A stretch of 64,000 nucleotides of DNA from Heliobacterium mobile (GTDB lineage Bacteria; Bacillota; Desulfitobacteriia; Heliobacteriales; Heliobacteriaceae). Of the stretch, positions 8,639-17,345 are shown one piece after another. Within the stretch, counting starts at the first letter, position 1. Every line of letters begins with the position of its first letter. The translations under genes and the position numbers were made by a program. The notes beneath the pieces were generated by a model. That model made no database searches. It had not been told where the DNA came from and saw only the letters and a program-made list of their open reading frames with translations. The stretch is taken from the NCBI RefSeq assembly GCF_009720735.1, contig NZ_WNKU01000009.1, positions 1-64,000 on the forward strand, given 5' to 3'.

Positions 8639-9880
8639 ATGAAGAAAACGCCTGCACCCTTTGTTGCAGGACTTGCCCTCGCGACTGTGCTCACCTTTAG
8701 TTCTACCGCCTTCGCCGCGTCTGTTCCAACATCCCTGATTTCTTCTGTCTCGGCTACCTATAGGGTTCAAAAGAATGATAGTCTCTTCAAAATTGCCCAG
8801 AAGACCGGAGTCAGCATCGATCGTCTGGAGACCCTCAATGGGCTAAAAACGACGACTCTCTATCCGGGTCACTCGCTCTACCTAAGAGAAGCCAGATTAC
8901 ATACCACCAGTTCGGGTGACACCCTCTGGAAAATTGCCCAGAAGTATAGGACGACCGTGAGTGTCCTAAAGGAATTGAACAACCTAACCTCCGATGAGAT
9001 CCAAATCGGCCAAGTACTGAAAATCCAAGAGGGCGCCATCATAAAAACTACTGAACCTACACCGGCACCCAACCCCACTACAAAGCCGACCATCCCATCG
9101 ACGTCTCCGAAACCTCTTCCCAATGTTCCTAAACCTGTTCCGAAACCTATACCCTCCCCAACGTCGACCAAGCCTACAAATCCACCGTCAAACACACAAA
9201 AACCCACGCCGATGCCTGTGTCAAAGCCTACACCCTCTACAAAACCGGCCTCTGAACCAGTCCTCTCTTGGCCGGCTAAAACATATGTGGTGCGAGCAGG
9301 TGATACGGTCGATAAGCTGGCAAAACAATTTCAAGTCTCCGCGTCAAATCTTCTCCGTTATAACTATATGTCCCCGACGGATTGGCTCGATGCCGATGAT
9401 CTGATCGCCGTTTCGGGCTATGCACCCCGGGCTTATGCCGTTCAGCCCGGCCAGGACAAAGCACCCGCCCGCGTCGGCAAACTTGTCGACTGGTTTTTAG
9501 ACGGTCAGTATCTGCTTAAGCGAAATGATCGCTTTCAAATCACTGATGTTCTCACAAATAAAACCCTTCAAGTAAAAATGATGGGCGGATACAACCATAG
9601 CGATGTAGAACCCTTGACCACTAAAGATACGGCGGTCCTCAAGGATCTGTTCCCAGGCGGCTGGACCTGGACACCGCGGGCCGTCGTCGTCTATAAGGAT
9701 GGTATGAACATTGCCGCATCGCTCTCCGGGATGCCTCACAGCTTCGACAGTATTCCCGATAACGGTGTCGACGGTCATATCGACCTGTACTTATCCAACA
9801 GCAAAGGTCACGGCAGCGGTGTTTCACTCGCCTACCAGAAACAGCATGCGGATATGGTGAAAAAAGCCGCGGGAAAATAA
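8639..9880 (+). CDS. secreted LysM-repeat protein
   Basis: A 413-residue exported cell-wall protein. A Sec signal peptide (MKKTPAPFVAGLALATVLTF, cleavage after AFA) is followed by two LysM domains (about residues 41-84 and 88-132), a long Pro/Thr/Ser-rich linker (about 135-215), a third LysM (about 219-262) and a C-terminal domain of about 145 residues. That domain has the string 'GVDGHIDLYLSNSKGHG'. LysM binds peptidoglycan; the C-terminal domain is not one I can name and may be catalytic or structural. The ATG at 8639 is used because GAAGGGA lies 8 bases upstream; an ATG at 8630 overlaps that site. It ends at terminator 9912-9942. Confidence 0.85.
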   Translation: MKKTPAPFVAGLALATVLTFSSTAFAASVPTSLISSVSATYRVQKNDSLFKIAQKTGVSIDRLETLNGLKTTTLYPGHSLYLREARLHTTSSGDTLWKIAQKYRTTVSVLKELNNLTSDEIQIGQVLKIQEGAIIKTTEPTPAPNPTTKPTIPSTSPKPLPNVPKPVPKPIPSPTSTKPTNPPSNTQKPTPMPVSKPTPSTKPASEPVLSWPAKTYVVRAGDTVDKLAKQFQVSASNLLRYNYMSPTDWLDADDLIAVSGYAPRAYAVQPGQDKAPARVGKLVDWFLDGQYLLKRNDRFQITDVLTNKTLQVKMMGGYNHSDVEPLTTKDTAVLKDLFPGGWTWTPRAVVVYKDGMNIAASLSGMPHSFDSIPDNGVDGHIDLYLSNSKGHGSGVSLAYQKQHADMVKKAAGK

Positions 9881-9911
9881 ATAGAGAACCACAAGTATAC
9901 CTTCACGTGCC

Positions 9912-9942
9912 AAAGCCCGGTGTACCACAAGCCGGGCTTTTT
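9912..9942 (+). terminator. intrinsic terminator of the LysM gene
   Basis: AAAGCCCGG (9912-9920) pairs with CCGGGCTTT (9932-9940), followed by TT. Confidence 0.85.
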
Positions 9943-9971
9943 ATCTTGCTTTATTACCAGCAAATCTTATC

Positions 9972-10295
9972 CTAGGAACTAGCACTGGTAAATTTCAGTC
10001 CAATAATCCCTATTAGAATCATCGCAAGAAAGACCATTCGAGGGAAGTCTCGAGGTTCTTGAAAAAGGACGATTCCTAGGATGACGGCACCTACAGCCCC
10101 GATACCTGTCCATACGGCATAAGCGGTCCCGATCGGCAGGGTCTTCGACGCCAGGGCTAGAAAATAAAAACTAACAGCCATCCCTGCCGCCGTGATCAAA
10201 GACGGATATAGCTGGGTAAACCCTTGGGAATATTTGAGCCCGATGGCCCACACCACCTCGAAGATCCCCGCGATAACTAGATAGGTCCATGCCAT
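9972..10295 (-). CDS. gdx: SMR family exporter, Gdx/SugE type
   Basis: A 107-residue, four-helix small multidrug resistance protein. The start '[19 protein letters not shown]' with Glu13 matches the SugE/Gdx branch, whose established substrate is guanidinium (proton antiport), rather than the EmrE/QacC branch. The dimer sits in the cytoplasmic membrane. The ATG follows GAGGTGGC. Gdx genes are often under guanidine riboswitches; I looked for guanidine-I, -II and -III consensus in the upstream 300 bp and could not match one, but a 16-bp perfect hairpin is present (10389-10436). Confidence 0.87.
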   Translation of the reverse strand: MAWTYLVIAGIFEVVWAIGLKYSQGFTQLYPSLITAAGMAVSFYFLALASKTLPIGTAYAVWTGIGAVGAVILGIVLFQEPRDFPRMVFLAMILIGIIGLKFTSASS

Positions 10296-10388
10296 ATACA
10301 GGCCACCTCGCTTCTAAAACAAATCCCTTCCTTACAAAAAAGTCTTCCCTATCTGAATCGAAAAGTCTATCTATATCTAAGAAACCGT

Positions 10389-10436
10389 AGTAAGACCCGG
10401 GAAGATATCCATAGAGATAGCTTCCCGGGTCTTACT
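10389..10436 (-). promoter_or_regulatory. leader hairpin, copy 2, upstream of gdx
   Basis: A perfect 16-bp inverted repeat (10389-10404 / 10421-10436, AGTAAGACCCGGGAAG and its complement) with a 16-base loop reading ATATCCATAGAGATAG on the plus strand. It is clearly related to the hairpin before rarD. In the gdx direction it lacks a T run, so it is more likely a structured leader or a protein site than a terminator. The rest of 10296-10594 holds no gene. Confidence 0.6.
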
Positions 10437-10594
10437 CTTTCTAATAGACTCTTTCTAAAACACACTTTCGGAAACGCAATTCTGAAATACTTTTCTTGAG
10501 TCGCTCTTCCTATATAAGCTGTCTTGGAATTGCCTGCGTCGGTCCAACCGAAAGTAACAGAGAGTCTAGGCACGTTTTGCTATTGGCTTCTCAC

Positions 10595-12310
10595 TTATAG
10601 GGATACCGGTACCAACTGCATCTGTCGCACGTCGACGAGCCCTTTATCGGTCAGCTTCAATTCGGGGATGACGGGGAGGCTGAGAAAAGCCAGCGTCAGG
10701 AACGGGTCGTACTCCCGATGAACGCCCAACTGCCGAGCGATGTGGAGTAATTCGTTCAGCTTGACCCGCACCTCGTAAATATCCCCCTCCGACATTAAAC
10801 CGCCTAAGGGAAGGGGCAATGAACCGAGGACTCGTCCATCGGCCACGATAGCCAAACCTCCTTCAATGCGCTTGATTTCCTCGACGGCGAGCAACATATC
10901 TGTATCGGTAGCACCAGCGACGACCAGGTTATGAGAGTCATGGGCGATGGTGGAGGCGATGGCCCCGATGCGCATCCCTAAGCCATAGACAAAACCGACG
11001 CCAACATTACCGGTCTGTTTATGCCGCTCGATGACGGCCAGTTTGAGCAGGTTCTCTTCCGGAGCCGCCACAAACCGTCCGTCCCGGACAGGGACAGCCA
11101 TGATCCGCTCTCGAGTGAAGATTTGCCGGGGTGCCAATTCGATGACACGAGCCATCACGGATCGTGCCGGCACTTGTAAATCTTCTAAAGTAAGTTCACC
11201 GATATGGAGCGAGCGGTGGACTGGTGTTCCTGGTATCAGTGTCTTCTCAAAGAGAGGCTGCCCCTTCTCGGCCACTTTTTTTCCTGCCTTAAAGACCGCA
11301 TGGGGCTTCCAGTCCGTTACATCATCAAAGACGAGCAAATCGGCCCGGTAGCCTGGAGCTACCGCACCTAAGTCATGAAGTCGGAAATAGGTGGCCGTAT
11401 TGATCGTGACCATCTGGATCGCCGTTGCGATATCGATTCCGGCGTCGACGGCCATTTTCACCATTTGGTTGATATGGCCCAATTGAATTAGATCGTCAGG
11501 ATGGCGGTCATCGGTCACCATGATACAACGCCTGGACATTTCCGGTTTTACGGCCGGCAGGAGATCGAGAAGGTTTTTGGCTGCCGATCCTTCCCGCAGC
11601 ATCACCACCATACCCTTGGACAACCGTTCCGACGCTTCTGCAGCAGTGGTACATTCGTGATCCGAACGGACTCCCGCTGCGATATAGGCGTTCAAAGCTT
11701 TGCCGGTCAAGGTAGGCCCGTGGCCGTCGATGACCCCTTCCCCTACCATTTCCAGTTTAGCGACCACTTGTTCATCTCTTGATAAGAGTCCGGGAAAATT
11801 CATCATCTCACCCAAACCGAGGACCCGCGGGTGGTCAAGGAATTCGGCCAAGTCGGAGGCATTCAAGATCGCACCGGACGTTTCCAATGTCGTTGCCGGT
11901 ACCGCCGACGGGAGCATCAAATAGACGTTCAAAGGGATCTGTTCCGACGAATCCAGCATAAACCGGATACCCTCTCGGCCGGCTACATTGGCGATTTCAT
12001 GAGGGTCGGCGATGACCGTCGTTGTTCCCAAGGGGACCACGGCTCGAGCGAACTCGCTAGGGCTCACCATGGAGCTTTCGATATGAACATGACCGTCAAT
12101 AAAGCCCGGTGTCACGTACCGGCCTGAGCAGTCGTATTCCACCTCGCCGGAATAGTCGCCCACCCCAGCGATGTATCCCCCGACGAGAGCGATGTCTCCC
12201 CGTTCGAATTCACCTGTGAAGACATTGAAGATTTCCGCATTTTTTAAGACTAGATCCGCTGGTCTTTCTCCATTTGCCACGGCTATCAGATCTTTTACCG
12301 GCTTTTTCAC
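10595..12310 (-). CDS. ade: adenine deaminase
   Basis: A 571-residue metal-dependent amidohydrolase that converts adenine to hypoxanthine and ammonia. Family marks: 'PGFIDGHVHIESSMV' (metal ligands, about residue 70), 'GTTTVIADPHEIANV' (about 95), 'SDHECTTAAEA' and 'MVVMLREGSAAKN' (about 220-245), and the C-terminal 'VGFVYGLG' and 'IAHDSHNLVVAG'. The length matches Ade (570-590). The GTG start at 12310 has GAGGTGAG at good distance; its ribosome site overlaps the stop of the upstream amidohydrolase, so the two are co-translated. It provides the entry of adenine into the purine pathway encoded to the right. Confidence 0.93.
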   Translation of the reverse strand: MKKPVKDLIAVANGERPADLVLKNAEIFNVFTGEFERGDIALVGGYIAGVGDYSGEVEYDCSGRYVTPGFIDGHVHIESSMVSPSEFARAVVPLGTTTVIADPHEIANVAGREGIRFMLDSSEQIPLNVYLMLPSAVPATTLETSGAILNASDLAEFLDHPRVLGLGEMMNFPGLLSRDEQVVAKLEMVGEGVIDGHGPTLTGKALNAYIAAGVRSDHECTTAAEASERLSKGMVVMLREGSAAKNLLDLLPAVKPEMSRRCIMVTDDRHPDDLIQLGHINQMVKMAVDAGIDIATAIQMVTINTATYFRLHDLGAVAPGYRADLLVFDDVTDWKPHAVFKAGKKVAEKGQPLFEKTLIPGTPVHRSLHIGELTLEDLQVPARSVMARVIELAPRQIFTRERIMAVPVRDGRFVAAPEENLLKLAVIERHKQTGNVGVGFVYGLGMRIGAIASTIAHDSHNLVVAGATDTDMLLAVEEIKRIEGGLAIVADGRVLGSLPLPLGGLMSEGDIYEVRVKLNELLHIARQLGVHREYDPFLTLAFLSLPVIPELKLTDKGLVDVRQMQLVPVSL

Positions 12311-12321
12311 CGTTCTCACCT

Positions 12322-13656
12322 CTAGGCGATCGATATGCCCACTCGTTTGGCGACCCGCTCGAGACTTTCGTTAGCTTTTCGCCGGACTTCTTTTTCATCC
12401 ATCCCATTCAGCACGCGGTTCTCCATGAGGATGTTTCCATCTACAATGGTCGTCTCGACCTGGGAGCTCTGGGTTTGGTAAACCAGTTGCGAATATATGT
12501 TGACCCCTTTTTGCGGTGTCGTCCGCAATTCGTCCAGATTGATGATCGCCAAGTCTGCCTTTTTGCCGACTTCTACGCTGCCGATTTCCGCTTCCAATCC
12601 CATCGCTCTAGCCCCGCCGATCGTGGCCAACTCAAAGACCTTCGGCGCCGGCATCGCTCTCGGCCCGTAAAAAGGCTTTTGGATCAGGGCAGCCATGCGC
12701 ATTTCGATAAATCCATCGAGATAATTGTTGCAAGGTGCGCCATCGGCGGCGATCGATACATAAGCACCCCGGTCGAGTAGTTCTGGAATCTTGGCGAACC
12801 CAGAGGCCAGCTTTAAGTTACAACTGGGGCAGTGGGCGATTTTGGTTTGTGTTTGGACGAGGGTTTCCATTTCCTCTTCGTCTAGATGAATGCAATGAGC
12901 TACGATGAGGTTTGGCGCCGTCAAGCCCAGTTTTTGCAAGTACAGGACATTGCGCATCCCGCTCATCTGATATACGAATTCGACTTCGCCTTTATTCTCC
13001 GAAGCGTGTGTGTGAATCATCACCCGGTACTGTTCGGCCAGTCTGACCACTTCTCGGAGCAGTTCTTCCGTACAGGACACGGCAAACCGGGGCGTAAAGG
13101 CGTATTGTATGCGTCCATTCCCTTTTCCATGCCATTTTTCCAGCATGCGGAGGCTCTCGTCGATGGAATTTCTCGTTTTTTCCCGCATCGGTTCGGGAAC
13201 CTCGTCGCCCAGATCCATCATGCACTTTCCGGAAATAGCCCGGATACCGCTGTCATAGATGGCCTGAAAGTTTTCATTCGTATGGTTCACCGTAGCCATA
13301 TCAACGATGGCTGTCGTGCCGCCTTTGATCAGTTCACCGGTGCCGAGCATAGCCGAATAGTAGATCGACTCCGGATCATGACCGCTTTCCAAGGGCCAGA
13401 TCTTTAACTTGAGCCAGTCGAGCAGTTCTAAGTCGTCCGCTTGTCCACGAAATAAGGTCTGACATAGATGAATATGCGGCTGAATCAAACCAGGGATGAC
13501 CACTTTTCCCGCGGCGTCGATGGTCCGTCCCGCCTGATGGGGTAAATTATCACCGATGGCGGTGATCCGATTTCCCTCAATATAAATATCGCCTGTGAGG
13601 ATATCTCGGTTTGGGTTCATCGTCACGATCGTTCCGTTTTTAATTAACAGAGACAA
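12322..13656 (-). CDS. amidohydrolase, aminopurine/MTA-SAH deaminase-like
   Basis: A 444-residue amidohydrolase of the TrzA/AtzB/MtaD group (deaminases of aminopurines, S-adenosylhomocysteine or triazines). Metal-site motifs: 'IQPHIHLCQTLFRG' (about residue 50), 'IHTHASENKGEVE' (about 200), 'VAHCIHLDEEE' (about 235) and 'AADGAPCNN' (about 285). From its place before adenine deaminase in a purine cluster, guanine or a related aminopurine is the likeliest substrate; this is inference. A TTG start at 13656 is chosen because a perfect GGAGGTGAG lies before it and because the protein then begins MSLLIKNGTIVT, as usual for the family. The longer frame from 13707 has no such support. SsnA at 37192-38523 is a separate relative. 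Confidence 0.82.
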   Translation of the reverse strand: MSLLIKNGTIVTMNPNRDILTGDIYIEGNRITAIGDNLPHQAGRTIDAAGKVVIPGLIQPHIHLCQTLFRGQADDLELLDWLKLKIWPLESGHDPESIYYSAMLGTGELIKGGTTAIVDMATVNHTNENFQAIYDSGIRAISGKCMMDLGDEVPEPMREKTRNSIDESLRMLEKWHGKGNGRIQYAFTPRFAVSCTEELLREVVRLAEQYRVMIHTHASENKGEVEFVYQMSGMRNVLYLQKLGLTAPNLIVAHCIHLDEEEMETLVQTQTKIAHCPSCNLKLASGFAKIPELLDRGAYVSIAADGAPCNNYLDGFIEMRMAALIQKPFYGPRAMPAPKVFELATIGGARAMGLEAEIGSVEVGKKADLAIINLDELRTTPQKGVNIYSQLVYQTQSSQVETTIVDGNILMENRVLNGMDEKEVRRKANESLERVAKRVGISIA

Positions 13657-14003
13657 GGCGCTCACCTCCGCAATTACTCCGTCACCAAAGAGTCTCTGGG
13701 GATTCACCGGACAGTCCTTGGCATTCCGCCATTAGGCAATATGGACTTAGAAGTCAAGCGGCAATCTTCGGACAGAATTAGGCAGTCTTGAGCCACTTCA
13801 TCTGTGCTGTAAACTATGATCATACAGCACAGGGAAAACAGGGTGTGTCGACAACCTTTGGCTTTTGCATAGGTCGCCGACACACCGGATTTCCCAGCTT
13901 GTCCTTACATAGGAGATAACTCCGCCTGTAACGACATCCGAAGAGGAGACTCTATCATTTTATCATTTACTGCGATTCCTGGGAGGGTTGGAATATACCC
14001 GGG
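13657..14003. other. intergenic region with two inverted repeats
   Basis: A 10-bp inverted repeat (CTGTGCTGTA at 13802-13811, TACAGCACAG at 13823-13832) could be an operator for the amidohydrolase gene. A hairpin with arms GGTGTGTCG (13842-13850) and CGACACACC (13878-13886) is followed on the minus strand by CTGTTTTCC and probably terminates the permease transcript in part. Confidence 0.5.
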
Positions 14004-15356
14004 CTAGTGAAGACGCATATAGAAGTTGATGAGGAATGCGAAGGAGATGAGCCACATAAAAATGCTCACTTCTTTGAACCGGCCGGTCAGGGATTTTAAG
14101 AAGGTATAGCTGATGAAGCCGAAAGCAAATCCGTTGGCGATACTGAACGTCAGGGGCATCATAATCACCGTTAGGAAGGCCGGGACGCCGTCGGTGAAAT
14201 CGTCAAAACTGACATGTTTGATTTCGGCGAGCATCATGGCACCGACCAGAATGAGCGCTGGGGCGGTGGCAAAGCCGGGGACGATCCCGATGAGCGGGGC
14301 GAAGACCAGCGATATCAGGAATAAGGCGGAAACCGTCAAAGCCGTCAATCCTGTTTTCCCGCCTTCGGCGATGCCTGCAGCACTTTCCACATAGGAAGTC
14401 ACCGTCGATGTGCCAAAGATAGCGCTAAAGAGGGTCCCTACCGCGTCGGTGGTGAGAGCACGGTCAATGTTTTCGATATTGCCTTGATCATCCATCAAAT
14501 TGGCCTTGCGTGTTAAGCCAATCAAGGTTCCCATGTTGTCAAAAAGTTCGACGATGGTAAAGGTAAAGATGATCGAAAAGATGCCGTACTGCCACGCACC
14601 GGCGATGTTCAATTGCAGCAACGTAGGACCGACGCTCGGCAGGGTAAAGCTCATGATGTCGGCAATTCCCTTGGGGATGGTTACGACACCGGCAATCATT
14701 CCGAGCAGAGTCGTGCCGAGAATCCCGATGAGCATAGCACCCTTTACATTTCTGGCGATGAGAACTGCCGTGAGGATCATGCCAATGCAGGCGAGGAACG
14801 GTTCTGGAGCCGTCAAGTGTCCGACGGCGACAAAGGTAGCTTTATCAGCGATGATGATACCCGCGTTTTTCAGTCCGATAAAAGCGATAAAAAGGCCGAT
14901 CCCGACACCGATGGCGCTTTTTAGGTTCATCGGTACAGCTTTGATGATCGCTTGACGGACCCCGCCAAGGGTTAGCACTAAGAACAGTAAACCGGAGAAG
15001 AATACAGCACCCAGGGCCGTTTGCCAGGGAAGGCCGAGCACACCGCAGACATAATAGGCAAAAAAGGCGTTCAGACCCATGCCCGGCGCAACAGCGATGG
15101 GAAAGTTGGCCCAAAGGCCCATCAGCAAAGTGGCCACGACGGTCGCGTAAATGGTGGACGCAATGGCGGCCTCTTTGGGGATACCTGCATCAGCGAGGAT
15201 ATTGGGGTTGACAAAGATGATATAGGCGAGGGCCACAAAGGTGGTCACGCCGGCGAGGATCTCTGTTTTTACATCGGTCCCTTTGGCCGAAAGATGAAAG
15301 AGCTTGTCCATTAGGCCTTTCTCAACAGGGGCTGAGGTGGATACTTTGGTGGACAT
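14004..15356 (-). CDS. NCS2 purine permease, AzgA/PbuG-like
   Basis: A 450-residue nucleobase:cation symporter of the NCS2 AzgA-like (adenine/guanine/hypoxanthine) branch, with about 13 membrane segments. Marks: 'AGVTTFVALAYIIFVNP' (about residue 33), 'GLNAFFAYYV' (about 85), 'TIVELFDNMGTLIG' (about 270) and 'GTSTVTSYVESAAGIAEGG' (about 315). It would import adenine, guanine or hypoxanthine for the deaminases downstream. The ATG at 15356 has GAGGAGGA before it; the frame extends 14 codons upstream without support. It is preceded by a textbook -24/-12 promoter (15526-15542), placing it under the YgeV-like activator. Confidence 0.9.
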   Translation of the reverse strand: MSTKVSTSAPVEKGLMDKLFHLSAKGTDVKTEILAGVTTFVALAYIIFVNPNILADAGIPKEAAIASTIYATVVATLLMGLWANFPIAVAPGMGLNAFFAYYVCGVLGLPWQTALGAVFFSGLLFLVLTLGGVRQAIIKAVPMNLKSAIGVGIGLFIAFIGLKNAGIIIADKATFVAVGHLTAPEPFLACIGMILTAVLIARNVKGAMLIGILGTTLLGMIAGVVTIPKGIADIMSFTLPSVGPTLLQLNIAGAWQYGIFSIIFTFTIVELFDNMGTLIGLTRKANLMDDQGNIENIDRALTTDAVGTLFSAIFGTSTVTSYVESAAGIAEGGKTGLTALTVSALFLISLVFAPLIGIVPGFATAPALILVGAMMLAEIKHVSFDDFTDGVPAFLTVIMMPLTFSIANGFAFGFISYTFLKSLTGRFKEVSIFMWLISFAFLINFYMRLH

Positions 15357-15405
15357 AGAAAATCCTCCTCTACTCTTTTTTTCACTGGGAATAGGCAACT
15401 ACCCA

Positions 15406-15514
15406 TGCAAGAACGATCACAACCTTGCGCGGAGGCAACGTACGTCCCCGGAAAAAATCCCCCCTCATTCAACGATTGGCCGGTAGCGACAGTTATTGCA
15501 CGAACGTTCACAAC
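15406..15514. repeat. 18-bp direct repeat in the permease leader
   Basis: TGCAAGAACGATCACAAC (15406-15423) and TGCACGAACGTTCACAAC (15497-15514) differ at two positions. Both lie between the -24/-12 promoter and the permease start. They may be binding sites or remnants of a duplication. Confidence 0.55.
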
Positions 15515-15525
15515 ATTTAGGCTAA

Positions 15526-15542
15526 TGCAATAATCGTGCCAA
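15526..15542 (-). promoter_or_regulatory. sigma-54 (-24/-12) promoter of the NCS2 permease
   Basis: On the minus strand TTGGCACGATTATTGCA matches the consensus TGGCACG-N4-TTGCA exactly. It lies about 170 bp before the start codon, with two enhancer-like palindromes 120-190 bp further upstream. Confidence 0.9.
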
Positions 15543-15642
15543 GCTGTTTAGGGGGGTACCGATGCAAAGATATTTGAGGGGCCTTCTCTTTTGTCCGCCC
15601 TATGTAGAGAAAAGAAGTTACAAGCTTTTTTCATCAAAAATA

Positions 15643-15662
15643 AGTCAGGAGGCTGTCTGACT
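15643..15662 (-). terminator. intrinsic terminator after yqeC-mocA
   Basis: AGTCAG and CTGACT arms flank an 8-base loop, and TTATTTTT follows on the minus strand. Confidence 0.7.
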
Positions 15663-15738
15663 CATTTTGAGATAGCACTTGTAATCTCGAATCACAAAAC
15701 CTCTGTACCTGCGGCAGCTCTTGTGATCTCATTTTGAG
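15661..15738. promoter_or_regulatory. paired enhancer-like palindromes
   Basis: CTCATTTTGAG occurs at 15661-15671 and again at 15728-15738, centres 67 bp apart. Each fits the CTCA-N3-TGAG core also found before the uracil/xanthine-type permease and xdhA. Their place upstream of the -24/-12 promoter fits activator binding. Confidence 0.65.
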
Positions 15739-15777
15739 CTTACCAAATAATATTGAGACTGCTTTTAACGTAATTTT

Positions 15778-17205
15778 TCACTGACTGTTTAATCTCACAC
15801 GGACCGCCTCCAATGCTTTTTGACTATCTACGTCAGTGAGCACTCCTTCATCATCGACAGGTACGGCTAGATGATCGGGAAACTGCGCCATCAGTTGGCG
15901 ACCGCCTTCATCTCCTGCCAAAGAGAACAAGGCAGGAAAGCATTGGCGATGAAAATAGACGGGATGGCCCTTTTTCCCTCGGAATGTCGGATAGGCGATA
16001 TCTGGTTTGGTTGAACGAATCTGCTGCAGCAAGTAACTCACTGTTTTTCGCCGAATCAAAGGCATATCTCCTAAAAAGAAGAGCACCCCATCGATATTCG
16101 CTTCATTACCGGAAGACTGCAGCGCCTGAATAGCCGTCGCTAATGAAGTTCCCATTCCCTTCTGCCAGTCCTGGTTCATTACCACGGTATGACCATATTT
16201 CTTGGCCAGTTCCTCTACATCAGAGTCGGCGCCTGTGACGACTAGCCGTGATGAAAAAGGGATGGAATTGACTAACCGCAGTGTCCAAGCCAAGAGTGGA
16301 CGCCCGGCCAAAGATGCCCGGAGTTTTCCCCCGCCAAAACGACTCGCCCGGCCGGCGGCTAGAACGACAGCGACGATAGAAATATCCTGTTTCGTGACTT
16401 TTCCCTTTGAGTCCCCTCTACGGCTGAATCTTTTTGCTTTGCTTACTTCAAATCTTTGTTTATTTTTTTTTCCGGTTATCCGAATGCTCTTTTGAGGGAA
16501 ACATCCGTCCGCTTCGCTCCATAGATAAGCGGAGTAGGATTCGTCACAGACTTTCCGCCATAGGGCCGGGGAACCGCGATCGATCAATCGAATCGTTACG
16601 CCATAGTCGACAAGCTGCCTCAGTGTCCTCTCATGATACTGACGAAGAGCATTCCATAGCTCCAGATCCACCTGCTCCGGCAGTGCAAAAAACTCATCAG
16701 CCAGTTCGGCTCGATGCAGCACATCCTGGACAGGCTTTCCGAATGCCTGCAAGGAGGCCAAGCAGAAGATATCGGTAACTCCCGAAGGAAGCACCGGTTC
16801 TCCCTGCCCCCAAACTTTTAAGGGGAGGCCTCGGCTTCCGTCAGCTTCCACTAGAATGACATCGTAATCATTGGTTAAGGTTGAAAAAAGACCGGCGTCG
16901 AGGCCTTCCACTTTCCCTTCCGGACTTATCCCCCTACCCCATAAGTAAAGCGAGTCACCCGGCGGTGGTTCCGAACCTAGCCATAGGGACGCTTGTCCCG
17001 CTTCTGGTGGGTACATTTTCGTCGTCGTCGATAGGAGCACTCGTTTTCCTGACTGATGCAGGTATCGCCCCAAGGCATAAAGCAGTGTCGTTTTCCCGCC
17101 GCCGCCTACCAAGGCCACAATCGCCGGAAACGGGGAAAGCAAGCGGGCAGCCGTAGCGACCCACTTGCTTTTTACATCGTAACTGCCGGTGCAGCTATCT
17201 CTCAT
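15778..17205 (-). CDS. yqeC-mocA: YqeC-MocA fusion, molybdenum hydroxylase cofactor protein
   Basis: A 475-residue two-domain protein. Residues about 1-235 are YqeC, the accessory protein linked to selenium-dependent molybdenum hydroxylases, with a P-loop 'ALVGGGGKTTLLYAL' (about residue 35) and 'ILVEADGSRGLPLK' (about 115). Residues about 275-475 are a MocA-like nucleotidyltransferase: 'VVLAAGRASRFGGGKL' (about 280), 'FFLGDMPLI' (about 375) and 'GHPVYF' (about 410), which makes the cytidine form of the molybdenum cofactor. A linker rich in Lys/Arg joins them. The ATG follows AAGGAGAGG. The two functions are usually separate genes. It is the last gene downstream of the xanthine dehydrogenase (gap 140 bp) and would mature that enzyme. 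Confidence 0.9.
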   Translation of the reverse strand: MRDSCTGSYDVKSKWVATAARLLSPFPAIVALVGGGGKTTLLYALGRYLHQSGKRVLLSTTTKMYPPEAGQASLWLGSEPPPGDSLYLWGRGISPEGKVEGLDAGLFSTLTNDYDVILVEADGSRGLPLKVWGQGEPVLPSGVTDIFCLASLQAFGKPVQDVLHRAELADEFFALPEQVDLELWNALRQYHERTLRQLVDYGVTIRLIDRGSPALWRKVCDESYSAYLWSEADGCFPQKSIRITGKKNKQRFEVSKAKRFSRRGDSKGKVTKQDISIVAVVLAAGRASRFGGGKLRASLAGRPLLAWTLRLVNSIPFSSRLVVTGADSDVEELAKKYGHTVVMNQDWQKGMGTSLATAIQALQSSGNEANIDGVLFFLGDMPLIRRKTVSYLLQQIRSTKPDIAYPTFRGKKGHPVYFHRQCFPALFSLAGDEGGRQLMAQFPDHLAVPVDDEGVLTDVDSQKALEAVRVRLNSQ

Positions 17206-17345
17206 AAGATAACCTCTCCTTCAGCCCCCGCCGTGAGTAATCGAGAATAGAGCTAGGTCGAACTCGATACCATCGGTGGAATGGAAGTCCTTAAAAATTG
17301 CACAACAAAATTGCACATCGTTAACGTTGCAGGAACGCGAGTTAT

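Noticed and set aside
10296-10594. Guanidine riboswitch before the Gdx gene
   Set aside because: I looked for the guanidine-I core, paired ACGR loops (type II) and the type III pseudoknot pattern and saw no convincing match; only the strong hairpin remains.
12886-13407. 173-codon plus-strand frame inside the amidohydrolase
   Set aside because: Antisense to a gene with complete metal-site motifs; no ribosome site.
15357-15660. Purine riboswitch before the AzgA-like permease
   Set aside because: The TATAA...CCGTAAA type core with paired loops is absent. Control seems to be by sigma-54.
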